From assembly GCF_016765655.2 (NCBI RefSeq), contig NZ_CP086106.1:917501-981500 (forward strand): a stretch of DNA of 64,000 bases. Direction: 5' to 3'. The stretch comes from Skermanella mucosa (GTDB lineage Bacteria; Pseudomonadota; Alphaproteobacteria; Azospirillales; Azospirillaceae). The notes beneath the pieces were generated by a model. That model was not told where the DNA came from and did no database searches. It saw nothing but the letters and a program-made list of their open reading frames with translations. Shown in pieces: positions 33,933-44,080 of this stretch (positions within the stretch are counted from its first letter, which is position 1; each line of letters opens with the position of its first letter). The translations under genes and the position numbers were made by a program.

Positions 33933-34844
33933 TCAGCTCTTCAGTGCTAGGGCGATCGCCCCGTGAAGTGCAAGGAGCGCCGTCTGCGGCGGCCTGTCGG
34001 TCCGGTGCGTCGCGAAACTCCATCCGGCGGCGCGGGCCAGGGCGGCCAACCCGTCGCGGTGGGCCTCCAGCCGTTCCAGATAGGTCTGGCGGACCGCCTC
34101 GACCCGCGGGATCAGCAATTCCTCCTCGCCCTCCATGCCCTCGAACTCGATCCGGCCGGCGAACGGCAGCGTCTCTTCCGCCGGGTCGAGCACCTGGACC
34201 AGGTGGCCGCGCACGCCGCGGCCGCTGAACGACGCCACGGTCCGCTGGATTTCCGCCAGGGGCGACAGCAGGTCGCCGATCAGGACGGCCTGGGCGTGGC
34301 GGGGCAGGAGCGGCACCACGGGCAGCCCGTCCCTGGGCAACTGGCCCTCGACTAGGGTCATGGCAAGGCGGTTGAGCGTCACCTTGTTGCCCGAGGGCGG
34401 CAGGCCCGATCCCAGCAGGGCGAACCGTTCGCCGCCGCGCACCAGCAGGACGGCGAGCGCCAGCAGCAGCAGTTCGGCGCGCTCCTTCTTGGTCGGCAGG
34501 CCGGGGGAGGAGCGGTAGTCCATGGACGACGAGGCGTCGGTCCAGAGCCAGACGCTCTGCGCCGCCTCCCACTCGTTCTCGCGCACGAAGACCGGCTGCG
34601 ATTTGCCCGACTGGCGCCAGTCGATCATCAGGGCGCTGTCGCCGACCTCGTACCGGCGGTACTGCCAGAAGGTCTCGCCGGTGCCGACCCGCCGCCGGCC
34701 GTGGACGCCCTGGGCGACGGTGGATGCGACCCGCTCGGCCGCCACCAGCAGGGGCGGCAGCCGCGACGCCAGCGCTTCCGACCTGTGCTGCGCCCGCAAC
34801 GCGGTCGCCGCGAGGTCGGGCTTGCCCATCCTGTCGCGCGCCAT
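33933..34844 (-). CDS. DUF58 domain-containing protein
   Basis: A 303-residue DUF58 protein, usually encoded next to MoxR ATPases. The conserved core is GTGETFWQYRRYEVGDSALM, then IDWRQSGKSQPVFVRENEWE and the VWA-like metal motif WTDASSSM. No membrane helix. It lies six bases downstream of moxR and four bases upstream of the DUF4159 gene, so the four genes form one operon. Confidence 0.93.
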   Translation of the reverse strand: MARDRMGKPDLAATALRAQHRSEALASRLPPLLVAAERVASTVAQGVHGRRRVGTGETFWQYRRYEVGDSALMIDWRQSGKSQPVFVRENEWEAAQSVWLWTDASSSMDYRSSPGLPTKKERAELLLLALAVLLVRGGERFALLGSGLPPSGNKVTLNRLAMTLVEGQLPRDGLPVVPLLPRHAQAVLIGDLLSPLAEIQRTVASFSGRGVRGHLVQVLDPAEETLPFAGRIEFEGMEGEEELLIPRVEAVRQTYLERLEAHRDGLAALARAAGWSFATHRTDRPPQTALLALHGAIALALKS

Positions 34845-34850
34845 CTCCGG

Positions 34851-35876
34851 CTACCGCAGCGGGGCGCAGAGGCGGTCGATCACGTCGTCGAGCGTGATGC
34901 CGTCGGCACGCGCCGCGAAATTGAGCGCCATGCGGTGCTTCAGCACCGGCTTGGCCAGGGCCAGCACGTCGTCGAGCGAGGGCGCCAGCCGTCCGTCGAG
35001 CACCGCGCGGGCGCGGGCCGCCAGCATCAGCGCCTGGCTGGCGCGCGGTCCCGGCCCCCAGGCCACGTGGTTGCGGATCTCCTCCAGCTCACTGGTTTCC
35101 GGCCGGCCGGAACGGACCAGCCCCAGGATGCCCTCGACCACGCTTTCGCCGACCGGGATGCGGCGGACCAGCCGCTGGGCCGCCATCAGGTCCGCCGGGT
35201 TCAGGACGGCGACCGCGGCCTCGTCCTCCGTCCCGGTGGTGGCGATCAGCATGCGCCGCTCGGCGTCGTAGTCGGGATATGTGACGTCCACCTGCATCAG
35301 GAAGCGGTCGAGCTGCGCTTCCGGCAGGGGATACGTGCCTTCCTGCTCCAACGGGTTCTGGGTCGCCAGGACGTGGAACGGCTGGGGCAGGGGATGATAG
35401 TGGCCGGCGACCGAAACCCGGCGCTCCTGCATCGCCTGGAGCAGGGCAGACTGGGTCCGCGGGCTGGCGCGGTTGATCTCGTCCGCCATCAGGAGCTGGC
35501 AGAACACCGGACCGGGGATGAAGCGGAACGACCGGCGGCCGGTCTCGTCTTCCTCCAGCACCTCGGACCCCAGGATGTCGGCCGGCATCAGGTCCGGGGT
35601 ACATTGCACGCGCTTGTCGTCGAGCCCCAGCACGATGCCCAGCGTCTCGACCAGGCGGGTCTTGGCGAGGCCGGGGACGCCGATCAGCAGGACGTGCCCG
35701 CCCGCGAGCAGGGTGATCAGGGTCAGGTCGACGACGTCCTGCTGGCCGAAGATGACGCGGCCGATCCGGTCCCGCACCATGGACAGGCGGCCGCCCAGCG
35801 TCTCGACTTCGGCCAGCAGCTGGGCCGGATTCTCGATCCCGGCAGACCCGTGGCGCATTGCATCGGTAGCGGTCAA
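34851..35876 (-). CDS. MoxR family AAA+ ATPase
   Basis: A roughly 341-residue MoxR ATPase. Walker A is GVPGLAKTRLVE and Walker B LLMADEINRASPRTQSALLQ, with arginine-finger and lid regions following. MoxR proteins act as chaperone-like ATPases for the VWA-domain partners encoded with them. The start is unclear: TTG 35876 lies eight bases behind AGGAG and is my choice; TTG 35900 upstream and ATG 35858 downstream are alternatives with poorer ribosome-binding sites. It heads the minus-strand operon, divergent from the DUF1285 gene across a gap of roughly 180 bases. Confidence 0.94.
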   Translation of the reverse strand: MTATDAMRHGSAGIENPAQLLAEVETLGGRLSMVRDRIGRVIFGQQDVVDLTLITLLAGGHVLLIGVPGLAKTRLVETLGIVLGLDDKRVQCTPDLMPADILGSEVLEEDETGRRSFRFIPGPVFCQLLMADEINRASPRTQSALLQAMQERRVSVAGHYHPLPQPFHVLATQNPLEQEGTYPLPEAQLDRFLMQVDVTYPDYDAERRMLIATTGTEDEAAVAVLNPADLMAAQRLVRRIPVGESVVEGILGLVRSGRPETSELEEIRNHVAWGPGPRASQALMLAARARAVLDGRLAPSLDDVLALAKPVLKHRMALNFAARADGITLDDVIDRLCAPLR

Positions 35877-36054
35877 ATCAGGGATCTCCTGTGCTCTCAA
35901 GACAACCGGCCCCGGAAACCCGGCCCGAAACCCGTGTGGCGCGACGCCCGTTCGTATTCCGGGTATCGGACCTAGATTAGCAGTATGGCGAAATTGCGTA
36001 CCCGGGTTCCGATATTAACAGGAAATTCGGCTTCACAAGGGGGAAAGCAAGCCT

Positions 36055-36612
36055 ATGACCAGTTCGATTCCGACGCCGGGCCTGCCGTCCGGCCTGTTCA
36101 GGCCCGATGACCTGAGACCGGACCAGGGTTATCCGATTCGCATCGATCGCGACGGCACTTGGTATTATCATGGATCGCCGATCCGTCGGCTGGAACTGTC
36201 CAGGCTGTTCTCGACCGTGCTCCGCCGAGACGAGGCGGGCGATTACTGGTTGGTTACTCCGGCGGAACGGGGCAGGATACAAGTGGACGAGGTGCCGTTC
36301 ACCGCGGTCGGGTTGACCGTCAGCGGGGAGGGCGCATCCCAGCGGTTGATCTTCCGCACCAACCTGGACGCCGAGGTGACCGCCGGGCCGGATCATCCGA
36401 TCAGGGTTGAGGAGGATGATGGAACCGGCGAGCCGAGACCCTATATCCTGGTGCGTGACAATCTGGAAGCCAGGATTACGCGGGCGGTCTTCTACGATCT
36501 GGTGGAGCGTGCCGAGACGCGCGAGGACGGAGAGGAAGTTCAGGTCGGAATATGGAGCATGGGCACATTCTTTCCTCTGGGGCGGCCGATGAACAGGGCG
36601 ATGGGGGGCTGA
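36055..36612 (+). CDS. DUF1285 family protein
   Basis: A 185-residue DUF1285 protein. The defining part is IRIDRDGTWYYHGSPIRRLE, then LSRLFSTVLRRDEAGDYWLV and the segment VDEVPFTAVGLTVSGEG. A strong AAGGGGGAAAGC site precedes ATG 36055. The function of the family is unknown; the fold is small and beta-rich. It opens a plus-strand run of DUF1285, CoA pyrophosphatase, DUF6111 and CCA-adding enzyme genes that is common in Rhodospirillales. Confidence 0.92.
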   Translation: MTSSIPTPGLPSGLFRPDDLRPDQGYPIRIDRDGTWYYHGSPIRRLELSRLFSTVLRRDEAGDYWLVTPAERGRIQVDEVPFTAVGLTVSGEGASQRLIFRTNLDAEVTAGPDHPIRVEEDDGTGEPRPYILVRDNLEARITRAVFYDLVERAETREDGEEVQVGIWSMGTFFPLGRPMNRAMGG

Positions 36613-37235
36613 CCGTCGGCGACTTCACCAAGGAGCGGATCAGGGGGCTGATCCCGCGGTTCGCGGCCAACCCAAGCCGCACCCTCAACGTCAGGGGCGA
36701 TCACGACCTCAATCCCGGCACCGGCGCCCCGGCCCAGCTTCGCCACGCGGCGGTGCTGGTCCCGCTGGTCGAGCGGCCGGACGGGATGACGATCATCTTC
36801 ACCCAGCGCACCGCCCATCTGGCGGCCCACGCCGGACAGATCAGCTTTCCCGGCGGCGGGATGGAGCCGACCGACCAGGACGCGCTCGCCTGCGCGCTGC
36901 GCGAGACCTCGGAGGAGATCGGGCTGGCGCCCGAGCGGGTGGAGGTGGCCGGGCGGCTGGACACCTACGTGACCCGCACCGGTTTCGAGATCACGCCGGT
37001 CGTGGGCTTCGTCCGTCCGCCCTTCATCCTGAACCCGGACCCGTTCGAGGTGGCCGAGGTGTTCGAGGTGCCGCTGGACTTCTTCCTGAAGCCGGGGGCC
37101 GCCCGCAAGGAAACCCGACAGTTCCAGGGCACCCAGCGGTTCTTCTACGTGTTTCCCTACGAGCACCGATACATCTGGGGAGCGACGGCCGGGATGCTGG
37201 TCAACCTGGTCGACGTGCTGCACGGGCGATGCTGA
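36552..37235 (+). CDS. CoA pyrophosphatase (Nudix, NudL type)
   Basis: A 227-residue Nudix hydrolase of the CoA pyrophosphatase group, which splits CoA and its derivatives. The UPF0035 signature FTQRTAHLAAHAGQISFPGG precedes the Nudix box DALACALRETSEEIGLAPER. The only ATG in this frame (36552) overlaps the DUF1285 gene by 61 bases, and the conserved domain begins about 20 residues in. A non-ATG start nearer the DUF1285 stop is possible. Confidence 0.92.
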   Translation: MEHGHILSSGAADEQGDGGLTVGDFTKERIRGLIPRFAANPSRTLNVRGDHDLNPGTGAPAQLRHAAVLVPLVERPDGMTIIFTQRTAHLAAHAGQISFPGGGMEPTDQDALACALRETSEEIGLAPERVEVAGRLDTYVTRTGFEITPVVGFVRPPFILNPDPFEVAEVFEVPLDFFLKPGAARKETRQFQGTQRFFYVFPYEHRYIWGATAGMLVNLVDVLHGRC

Positions 37236-37531
37236 AGAAACTGCTCCTGGTCGTGCTGCCGCTGATGCTGCCGACCCTGATCTACATGGGGTACATGCTG
37301 ATCGAGCGCCGCAAGGCGGTCGCGTCCGGCGGCACGGCGCTGCCGTGGTGGGCCGGGGCGCCCTGGACCGCGCTGGTGGTCGGCGGGGTCGCGCTGGCCG
37401 GCCTTTCGCTCACGACCCTGGCGCTGACCGGCGGTTCCGACACGACGGCAACGTATCACCCCGCCCGCCTGATCGACGGACGGGTGGTGGAGGGCGACAC
37501 GACCCCGTCCGCTCCCGCGCCGGGGCGCTGA
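37229..37531 (+). CDS. DUF6111 family small membrane protein
   Basis: A 100-residue protein with two hydrophobic helices ([20 protein letters not shown] and [18 protein letters not shown]), separated by a short basic loop, and a polar tail with [15 protein letters not shown]. This is typical for DUF6111, always found between the Nudix and CCA-adding genes in this lineage. Overlaps the Nudix gene by seven bases. Function unknown. Confidence 0.88.
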   Translation: MLKKLLLVVLPLMLPTLIYMGYMLIERRKAVASGGTALPWWAGAPWTALVVGGVALAGLSLTTLALTGGSDTTATYHPARLIDGRVVEGDTTPSAPAPGR

Positions 37532-37534
37532 GCC

Positions 37535-38722
37535 GTGGAGCCCGCCGGCAGGATCGAGCTGCCCCCGGCCATGGCGGCGCCCGGGACCGCCCGGGTGTTC
37601 GACGCGATCACGGCGGACGGCGCCAAGGCCCGCTTCGTCGGCGGCTGCGTCCGCGACTCCCTGCTCCGGCGGCCCGTCAAGGACATCGACGTCGCGACCG
37701 ATGCGGAACCGGAACGGGTCATGCGGCTGCTGGAGTCCGCCGGCCTCCGCGCGATCCCGACCGGGCTTGCGCACGGCACCGTGACCGCCGTGGCGGACGG
37801 TGCCCATTACGAGATCACGACGCTTCGTCACGATGTCGAAACGTTTGGCCGCCATGCCCGCGTGGCTTTCACCGACGACTGGATGATCGACGCGTCGCGC
37901 CGGGACTTCACCATGAACGCGCTGTTCTGCGCGATCGACGGCACGCTGTACGACCCCTTCGGCGGCGTCCGCGACGCGCTGGACGGCCATGTCCGCTTCG
38001 TCGGCGATCCCCGCGCCCGCATCACCGAGGACGTGCTGCGCCTGCTCCGCTTCTTCCGTTTCCAGGCCCATTACGGCCGCACCCCGCCGGAGCCGGCGGC
38101 GCTCCATGCCTGCGCCGACCTGGCGCCGCTGCTGCCCCGCCTGTCGGGCGAGCGGGTCCAGGGCGAGCTGTTCCGGCTGCTGGGGGCTGCCGACCCGCTG
38201 CCGGTGCTGCGCCTCATGGCCGAACTGGGGATCATGGCGCACCTGCTGCCGCGGGCGACCGCGCTCGACCGGCTCGGCCTGCTGCTCGGCATGGCGCCGG
38301 ACCGGTCCGACCCCGTGCTGCGCTTGGCCGCCCTGCTGGACGTGGACCGCGCCGGCGCCCTGGAGGTCGCGGAGCGGCTGCGGCTTTCCAACGCCGACGC
38401 CGACCGGCTGGCGCTGCTGGCCGCGCCCCCGGTGGACCCGGCCTCCGCCAATCTCCGCCACGCGCTGTACCGGCTGGGTCCCTGCAAGGTCCGCGACATC
38501 GCCCTGCTGCACGCTCCGGACCGCATGGCCGAGGTGGAGCGGGCGATCGGCGCCTGGGAGGACCCCCGCTTCCCGCTCCAGGGGCGAGACCTGCTTGACC
38601 TGGGCATTCCGCGGGGCAAGCTGGTCGGACAGCTCTTGCGCGACCTGGAGCGCTGGTGGGAAGATCGGGACTATCGCCCCGGCCGCGATGAATGCCTGGC
38701 CGAACTGCGCGCCCGGCGGTGA
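37535..38722 (+). CDS. cca: CCA tRNA nucleotidyltransferase
   Basis: A 395-residue class II CCA-adding enzyme/poly(A) polymerase family protein that builds or repairs the 3' CCA of tRNA. The head motif is [20 protein letters not shown] with catalytic carboxylates in [15 protein letters not shown] and [15 protein letters not shown] follow. The start is GTG 37535, three bases after the DUF6111 stop. Confidence 0.96.
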   Translation: MEPAGRIELPPAMAAPGTARVFDAITADGAKARFVGGCVRDSLLRRPVKDIDVATDAEPERVMRLLESAGLRAIPTGLAHGTVTAVADGAHYEITTLRHDVETFGRHARVAFTDDWMIDASRRDFTMNALFCAIDGTLYDPFGGVRDALDGHVRFVGDPRARITEDVLRLLRFFRFQAHYGRTPPEPAALHACADLAPLLPRLSGERVQGELFRLLGAADPLPVLRLMAELGIMAHLLPRATALDRLGLLLGMAPDRSDPVLRLAALLDVDRAGALEVAERLRLSNADADRLALLAAPPVDPASANLRHALYRLGPCKVRDIALLHAPDRMAEVERAIGAWEDPRFPLQGRDLLDLGIPRGKLVGQLLRDLERWWEDRDYRPGRDECLAELRARR

Positions 38723-38745
38723 ATCCGGGGAAGGGGACCAAAGCG

Positions 38746-39159
38746 ATGCGCGCCCTGATCGTCACCGTCGTCCTGGCCGCCGTCCTGATAGCGCTGGTCT
38801 TCGGCAACGCCGCCTTTTCCATCGCCGTGCTGGCCGACCGCATCGGCGGCGTCAACGCCTTCACCTACCGGATCGCCTCGACCGCCGTCCTGATCCTGGC
38901 GGTGGCTTGGCTGCACGCGCGCCTGACCGCCGGTCCCGGCTGGCTCCTCCGCGCGATCCTGGCCGGCGTGCTCTGGCTCGCCGCCTCGGTCACGCTGGAA
39001 CTGACGATCGCCCGCGCCGTGATGGGCGTGAGCTGGCCCAACCTGCTGGCCAACTACGCCTTCTGGCGCGGCGAGCCCTGGCCCTTCGTCCTCCTCCTCG
39101 AATTGGCCGCCCCCATCCTGTTCGGCTGGCTGCGCAACTACAGGGATATACAATCGTAG
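38746..39159 (+). CDS. Hypothetical four-helix membrane protein
   Basis: A 137-residue protein with about four transmembrane helices (LIVTVVLAAVLIALVFGNAA near the start; FVLLLELAAPILFGWL near the end). ATG 38746 follows GGGGAAGGGGACC. No family recognised. Its stop codon lies inside the first bases of the REP inverted repeat, which may serve as its transcript end. Confidence 0.7.
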   Translation: MRALIVTVVLAAVLIALVFGNAAFSIAVLADRIGGVNAFTYRIASTAVLILAVAWLHARLTAGPGWLLRAILAGVLWLAASVTLELTIARAVMGVSWPNLLANYAFWRGEPWPFVLLLELAAPILFGWLRNYRDIQS

Positions 39160-39234
39160 GTCGGGTAGAGCGAAGCGGCACCCGACAAAGCCGGCGCGTG
39201 GATGTCGGGTGCCGCTTCGCTCTACCCGACCTAC
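39156..39234. repeat. REP-type element: perfect 31-bp inverted repeat
   Basis: Arms 39156-39186 (starting GTAGGTCGGGTAGAGCGAAG) and 39204-39234 are perfectly complementary over 31 bases, with a 17-base spacer. The sequence is of the REP/BIME kind that RAYT transposases mobilise, and a RAYT gene begins 32 bases further on. It also covers the stop of the preceding membrane-protein gene. Confidence 0.9.
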
Positions 39235-39265
39235 GGAGTCTCCCGGTCAATTGATGTCCGGGAGA

Positions 39266-39766
39266 TCAAATATCCGATTGGCCGGCTCCGAACGGCAAGA
39301 CAGGTTCGACCTTCGGACGCCAGTCATGGCCATAGTATCCGCGCTGCTGGTACTTACGAAAACTGGACCACGGCCATTCTCCCGGTGCCGTCACGAGGCC
39401 GTGCCTGACTGGGTTCCAGTGGATATAGTCGATATGTCGGGCGTGGTCCTCGTCATCCCTGATGCGATGTTCCCAGAAGCGCTTTTGCCATGCGGTGCCT
39501 CCGTCCCGGCGACTGAAACGCGCCTTGATCATCTGCCATCGCGTCGAATAGTCCGTATCGCCCTCCGGCAGCTTCCAGAGGGCGTGAATGTGCTCCGGCA
39601 GGACGACGATGGCATCTATGGAGAACGGCCGCTCGCTCCGCACCTCGCGGAATACCTCGCGAAGTATGTTGACTTGAGGGTCGGCACAGAATACCGGATG
39701 CCGCCCGCGCGTCACCACCGTGAAGAAATAGGACGCTCCAGGCGTTTGATCCCGTCGATATCGCAT
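39266..39766 (-). mobile_element. REP-associated tyrosine transposase (RAYT), Y1 family
   Basis: A 166-residue IS200-like single-strand nuclease. The metal-binding HUH motif is His-Ile-His in VLPEHIHALW, and the catalytic Tyr lies in ARHIDYIHWNPVRHGLV, the typical RAYT signature. RAYTs are single-copy, domesticated transposases that process REP hairpins. A perfect REP palindrome sits just downstream. The start codon (39766) directly abuts the hemF stop (39767-39769), so it may be translated by coupling from the hemF message. Confidence 0.92.
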
Positions 39767-40651
39767 CTACGGCCACTTCACCTCCGGCGGCATGGACATC
39801 AGGATCGCCTCCACGTTGCCGCCGGTCTTCAGGCCGAAGGTCGTGCCGCGGTCGTAGAGCAGGTTGAATTCCACGTAGCGGCCGCGCCGGACCAGCTGGT
39901 GGTCGCGCTGCTCGGGCGTCCAGGGGTCGTTCATGTGCCGGCGGACGATCCGGGGATAGACGTCCAGGAAGCCCAGTCCGACATCGCGGGTGAAGGCGAA
40001 ATCGGCCTCCCAGTTCCCGGAATCCAGGTTGTCGTAGAAGATGCCGCCGATGCCGCGCGGCTCGTTCCGGTGCGGCAGGAAGAAGTAGCGGTCGCACCAT
40101 TCCTTGAAGCGCTCGTAATAGTCCGTTCCATGGGCGTCGCAGGCCCGCTTCAGCGCCGCGTGGAAATCGGCGGCGTCCTGCTCGGCCGGGAACATGGGCG
40201 TCAGGTCGGCGCCGCCGCCGAACCAGCCGAGGCTGGTGACGATGTGGCGCGTGTTCATGTGGACCGCCGGGACCAGCGGCGAGCGCATGTGGGCGACAAG
40301 GCTGATCCCGGCGGCCCAGAACCTTCCGTCGTCCGCCGCGCCCGGCATGTTCTTGCGGAACTCGGGGCTGAAGGTACCGTGGACGGTCGAGATGTTCACG
40401 CCGACCTTCTCGAACACCCGGCCGCGCATGATCGACATCACGCCGCCCCCGCCGTGCGACCCCTCGGCGTCAGGCCTGTCCCAGGCCTTGCGCTCGAACC
40501 GGCCGGCCGGCATGTCCGAATGGGTGCCGGTCAGCTCGTCCTCCAGCGCCTCGAACGCGGCGCAGATCCGGTCGCGCAGCTCGGCGAACCAGGCGGCGGC
40601 ACGGGCCTTGTGCTCCTCGGTCGGGACCGTGCGGTCCTTCGTGTCGTTCAT
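39767..40651 (-). CDS. hemF: Oxygen-dependent coproporphyrinogen III oxidase
   Basis: A 294-residue HemF, which converts coproporphyrinogen III to protoporphyrinogen IX with oxygen in haem synthesis. Family segments include [31 protein letters not shown] and [20 protein letters not shown]. The protein ends at VKWP and TAG. The RAYT start follows with no gap, so the element landed exactly behind the stop without harming the gene. trmL lies four bases upstream on the same strand. Confidence 0.97.
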   Translation of the reverse strand: MNDTKDRTVPTEEHKARAAAWFAELRDRICAAFEALEDELTGTHSDMPAGRFERKAWDRPDAEGSHGGGGVMSIMRGRVFEKVGVNISTVHGTFSPEFRKNMPGAADDGRFWAAGISLVAHMRSPLVPAVHMNTRHIVTSLGWFGGGADLTPMFPAEQDAADFHAALKRACDAHGTDYYERFKEWCDRYFFLPHRNEPRGIGGIFYDNLDSGNWEADFAFTRDVGLGFLDVYPRIVRRHMNDPWTPEQRDHQLVRRGRYVEFNLLYDRGTTFGLKTGGNVEAILMSMPPEVKWP

Positions 40652-40655
40652 TCCC

Positions 40656-41174
40656 TCAGTCCCTTCCCGTTTCCATTCCCATACCGTCGGTTCCCATACC
40701 GCCGGGGGCAGTCTGCCGCAACGCCTCGCCCAGCACCATGGCCGCGGCGAGGGCCACGTTCAGCGACCGCAGGCCGGGCCGCATCGGGATCCTGACCCGG
40801 GCGTCCGCGGCCTCGGCGACATCGTCCGGCACGCCGGCGCTCTCGCTGCCCATCAGCAGCGTGTCGCCCGCCTCGAACGCGAAGTCGAGATAGGGGACCG
40901 AGCCGCGCGTCGTCAGGAGGACGAGTCGGCCTCCCTTGGTTCCGGTGACGTATTTTTCCCAGGAGGCATGGCGGGTCAGATCAAGATGATCAATATAATC
41001 CATGCCGGCTCGGCGCAGCCTGCGATCGTCCAGGATGAAGCCGCAGGGCTCTATGATGTCCAGCGGCACGTCCAGGCAGGCGGCCAGGCGCATCATCGCG
41101 CCGGTATTCTGAGGGATATCGGGCTGGTAGAGCGCGAGCCTGATGCGGCTAGTGTGTGTCGTCGGAAAAATCAA
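40656..41174 (-). CDS. trmL: tRNA (cytidine/uridine-2'-O)-methyltransferase TrmL
   Basis: A 172-residue SPOUT methyltransferase that 2'-O-methylates wobble position 34 of tRNA-Leu isoacceptors. Conserved parts are [20 protein letters not shown], the knot region [13 protein letters not shown] and the final [16 protein letters not shown]. It is transcribed divergently from petA across a 259-base region, which shows no convincing consensus promoter to me. Confidence 0.95.
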   Translation of the reverse strand: MIFPTTHTSRIRLALYQPDIPQNTGAMMRLAACLDVPLDIIEPCGFILDDRRLRRAGMDYIDHLDLTRHASWEKYVTGTKGGRLVLLTTRGSVPYLDFAFEAGDTLLMGSESAGVPDDVAEAADARVRIPMRPGLRSLNVALAAAMVLGEALRQTAPGGMGTDGMGMETGRD

Positions 41175-41433
41175 GAGTCATTCTTTCTGCGAAACGACCC
41201 AGTCGGGCAAGCGCGACACTATGTCCCCGGAACTCCGGCTTTCCTTGACCGGGAACCAGAGGTATATCCCTGTCGCAACTGCGGCCGGCGCGAACCGGCC
41301 CCTAGTCCCGAGGTTTTGGGCTCGAGGTTTTGGGCAAGGTCCGAAGCAGACACGGCCGAAAACTATTGTTAATGTCCGTCCGGTTTGCAAGCGCACGCCA
41401 GTGCGCTTGCCAGGGCCAAGGAGAGAAAAGCTA

Positions 41434-42003
41434 ATGTCGGATACCACCCATCCGGCCGGTGCTGGCGGTCAGGGAGGCCATGAAGGCGAGGGAGCGACCC
41501 GTCGCGATTTCCTCTATCTCGCTACCGCGGCAGTCGGCGCGGTCGGCGTCGCGTCGGTGGCCTGGCCGTTCATCAACAGCATGAACCCGGCCGCCGATAC
41601 GCTGGCGCTCGCCCAGATCGACGTCGACCTGACGCCGGTCCAGGTCGGCCAGGCGATCACTGTCACGTGGCGGGGCAAGCCGGTCTTCATCCGCCGCCGC
41701 ACGGAGGAGGAGATCGCGGCCGCCCAGGCGGTCAACCTCGCCGAGTTGCCCGACCCCGCGCCCGACAGCGCCCGCGTCCAGCAGCCGCAATGGCTGGTCA
41801 TGGTCGGCGTGTGCACCCATCTCGGCTGCGTCCCGCTCGGCCAGAAACCGACCGATCCCAAGGGTGATTACGGCGGGTGGTTCTGCCCCTGCCACGGTTC
41901 GCACTACGACACCTCGGGCCGCATCCGCCGGGGGCCGGCGCCGCTGAACCTCGCCGTTCCGGAATACGCTTTCCTGACGGACACCTCGATTCGCCTCGGC
42001 TAG
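41434..42003 (+). CDS. petA: Ubiquinol-cytochrome c reductase Rieske iron-sulfur subunit
   Basis: A 189-residue Rieske protein of the cytochrome bc1 complex. A Tat-type start ([17 protein letters not shown]) doubles as membrane anchor. The [2Fe-2S] cluster is held by CTHLGC and CPCHGSHYD, with the family's disulfide cysteines. ATG 41434 follows AAGGAGAGAAA. It passes electrons from ubiquinol to cytochrome c1. First gene of petABC. Confidence 0.97.
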   Translation: MSDTTHPAGAGGQGGHEGEGATRRDFLYLATAAVGAVGVASVAWPFINSMNPAADTLALAQIDVDLTPVQVGQAITVTWRGKPVFIRRRTEEEIAAAQAVNLAELPDPAPDSARVQQPQWLVMVGVCTHLGCVPLGQKPTDPKGDYGGWFCPCHGSHYDTSGRIRRGPAPLNLAVPEYAFLTDTSIRLG

Positions 42004-42023
42004 TTGGTCAACTGGAGCTGAAC

Positions 42024-43283
42024 ATGGCTGCCCCGCAGTTCAAGAACCCCATAGTCCGGTGGATCGACTACCGCCTGCCGATCTTCACCGGGCTCCATCA
42101 CGAGTACAACGAATACCCGATGCCGAAGAACTGCAATTATTTGTGGTCCTTCGGCGCGATCGCGATGGTCACGCTGATCATCATGATCGTCTCCGGCATC
42201 ACGCTGGCGATGAGCTACACGCCGCATACCGACCATGCGTTCCAGTCGGTCGAGCGCATCATGCGCGACGTCAACTCGGGCTGGCTGATCCGCTACGTCC
42301 ACATGAACGGCGCGTCGATGTTCTTCATCGCCGTGTTCATCCACATCTTCCGCGGCCTGTATTTCGGGTCCTACAAGGCCCCGCGCGAGATCCTGTGGAT
42401 GCTGGGCGTCGTCATCCTGCTGCTGATGATGGCCACTGCCTTCATGGGTTACGTGCTTCCCTGGGGCCAGATGAGCTTCTGGGGCGCCACCGTCATCACC
42501 AACCTGTTCTCCGCCTTCCCGATCATCGGCGACCATATCGTCACCTGGCTGTGGGGCGGCTTCTCGGTCGACAACCCGACGCTGAACCGGTTCTTCGCGC
42601 TGCACTACCTGCTGCCGTTCGTCCTGCTGGGCGTGGTCTTTCTGCATGTCGCCGCGGTCCATGTCCACGGCTCGAACAACCCGGTCGGCATCGACATCAA
42701 GGGCCCGCAGGACAGCCTGCCGTTCCACCCCTACTTCACGATCAAGGACACCTTCGGCCTCAGCATCTTCCTGCTGGTGTTCGCCGGGTTCGTCTTCTTC
42801 GCGCCGAACTTCATGGGCCATCCGGACAACTACATTCCGGCCAACCCGCTGGTCACCCCGGCGCACATCGTCCCGGAATGGTACTTCCTGCCGTTCTACG
42901 CGATCCTGCGCGCGGTCCCCGACAAGCTGGGTGGCGTGCTCGCCATGTTCGGCGCCATCGCGGTGCTGTTCTTCCTGCCCTGGCTGGACACCTCCAAGGT
43001 CCGCAGCTCCAACTACCGGCCGATCTACCGCCAGTTCTTCTGGGTGCTGGTCGTCGCCTGCCTCGTGCTGGGCTATGCCGGCGCGATGCCGGCCGAAGGT
43101 ATCTGGCTGACCCTCGCCCGCGTCGCGTCGATCTACTACTTCGCCCACTTCCTGATCATCCTGCCCCTGCTCGGCAAGCTGGAGCGCCCCCGGCCGCTTC
43201 CCAGCAGCATCAGCGAACCCGTTCTGAAGGGCGGTGGTCGTCTCGCGACCGCGGCAGCCGCCAAGCCGATGGAGAAGGCCTAA
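42024..43283 (+). CDS. petB: Cytochrome b subunit of bc1 complex
   Basis: A 419-residue cytochrome b with eight expected helices. The Qo-site PEWY is in [18 protein letters not shown], and paired haem-ligating histidines occur in helices B and D ([31 protein letters not shown]). ATG 42024 follows TGGAGCTGAAC. The stop TAA is one base from the petC start. Confidence 0.97.
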   Translation: MAAPQFKNPIVRWIDYRLPIFTGLHHEYNEYPMPKNCNYLWSFGAIAMVTLIIMIVSGITLAMSYTPHTDHAFQSVERIMRDVNSGWLIRYVHMNGASMFFIAVFIHIFRGLYFGSYKAPREILWMLGVVILLLMMATAFMGYVLPWGQMSFWGATVITNLFSAFPIIGDHIVTWLWGGFSVDNPTLNRFFALHYLLPFVLLGVVFLHVAAVHVHGSNNPVGIDIKGPQDSLPFHPYFTIKDTFGLSIFLLVFAGFVFFAPNFMGHPDNYIPANPLVTPAHIVPEWYFLPFYAILRAVPDKLGGVLAMFGAIAVLFFLPWLDTSKVRSSNYRPIYRQFFWVLVVACLVLGYAGAMPAEGIWLTLARVASIYYFAHFLIILPLLGKLERPRPLPSSISEPVLKGGGRLATAAAAKPMEKA

Positions 43284-43284
43284 C

Positions 43285-44052
43285 ATGCGCGCGTTGAAGA
43301 CGGTCATCCTGGCCGCGGCCGTCGGTCTCGGCCTCACGGGCACCGCCCTTGCCGCGGCCGAAGCCCCCGTTCCGCCTCCGCAGGAATGGTCCCACAGCGG
43401 CATCTTCGGAACCTTCGACCGGGCGGCGCTCCAGCGTGGCTTCCAGGTTTACAAGGAGGTCTGCTCGACCTGCCATTCGATGGACCTCGTCGCCTACCGC
43501 AACCTCCAGGCGCTGGGCTTCAGCGAGGACGAGGTCAAGGCGATCGCGGCCCAGTACGAGGTCACCGCGGGGCCTAACGACAACGGCGAGATGTTCGAAC
43601 GGCCCGCCATCCCGGCGGACCGTTTCAAGAACCCGTTCCCGAACGAGCAGGCCGCCCGCGTCGCCAACGGCGGCGCCTATCCGCCCGACCTGTCGCTCAT
43701 GGCGAAGGCCCGCCCGCATGGCGAGGATTACATCCACGCCCTGCTGGTCGGCTACGAGGATCCGCCGGAGGGCTTCACCGTGCCGGACGGCCAGTACTAC
43801 AACAAGTACTTCCCCGGCCACCTGATCGGCATGCCGCCGATCCTGCAGGACGACAGCGTCACCTACGCTGACGAGACCCCGGCCACCCAGGCCCAGCTGG
43901 CGCACGACGTCGCCGCCTTCCTGACCTGGGCGGCGGAGCCTCACCTGGAGACGCGCAAGCAGACCGGCGTGAAGGTCATCCTGTTCCTTCTGGTCTTCGC
44001 GGGTATGATGTACGCCGTGAAGCGCAAGGTCTGGGCCGACGCGCACCCTTGA
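43285..44052 (+). CDS. petC: Cytochrome c1
   Basis: A 255-residue cytochrome c1. A Sec signal peptide (MRALKTVILAAAVGLGLTGT) precedes a c-type haem site CSTCH; Met of the GHLIGMPPIL region is the likely axial ligand. A C-terminal helix (VKVILFLLVFAGMMYAVKRK) anchors it. It ends the petABC operon and is followed by a strong terminator. Confidence 0.97.
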   Translation: MRALKTVILAAAVGLGLTGTALAAAEAPVPPPQEWSHSGIFGTFDRAALQRGFQVYKEVCSTCHSMDLVAYRNLQALGFSEDEVKAIAAQYEVTAGPNDNGEMFERPAIPADRFKNPFPNEQAARVANGGAYPPDLSLMAKARPHGEDYIHALLVGYEDPPEGFTVPDGQYYNKYFPGHLIGMPPILQDDSVTYADETPATQAQLAHDVAAFLTWAAEPHLETRKQTGVKVILFLLVFAGMMYAVKRKVWADAHP

Positions 44053-44080
44053 GTGCCGCCGGTATCCGTTGGAACCATGG

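Noticed and set aside
31184-34228. Over 1000-residue plus-strand open frame opposite the DUF4159 gene
   Set aside because: Mirror of a real gene; low-complexity Gln/His/Arg/Gly protein with no start signal.
41175-41433. Promoter elements between trmL and petA
   Set aside because: A TTGACC box and a TATATC box are visible but only 12 bases apart, so I do not call a promoter.
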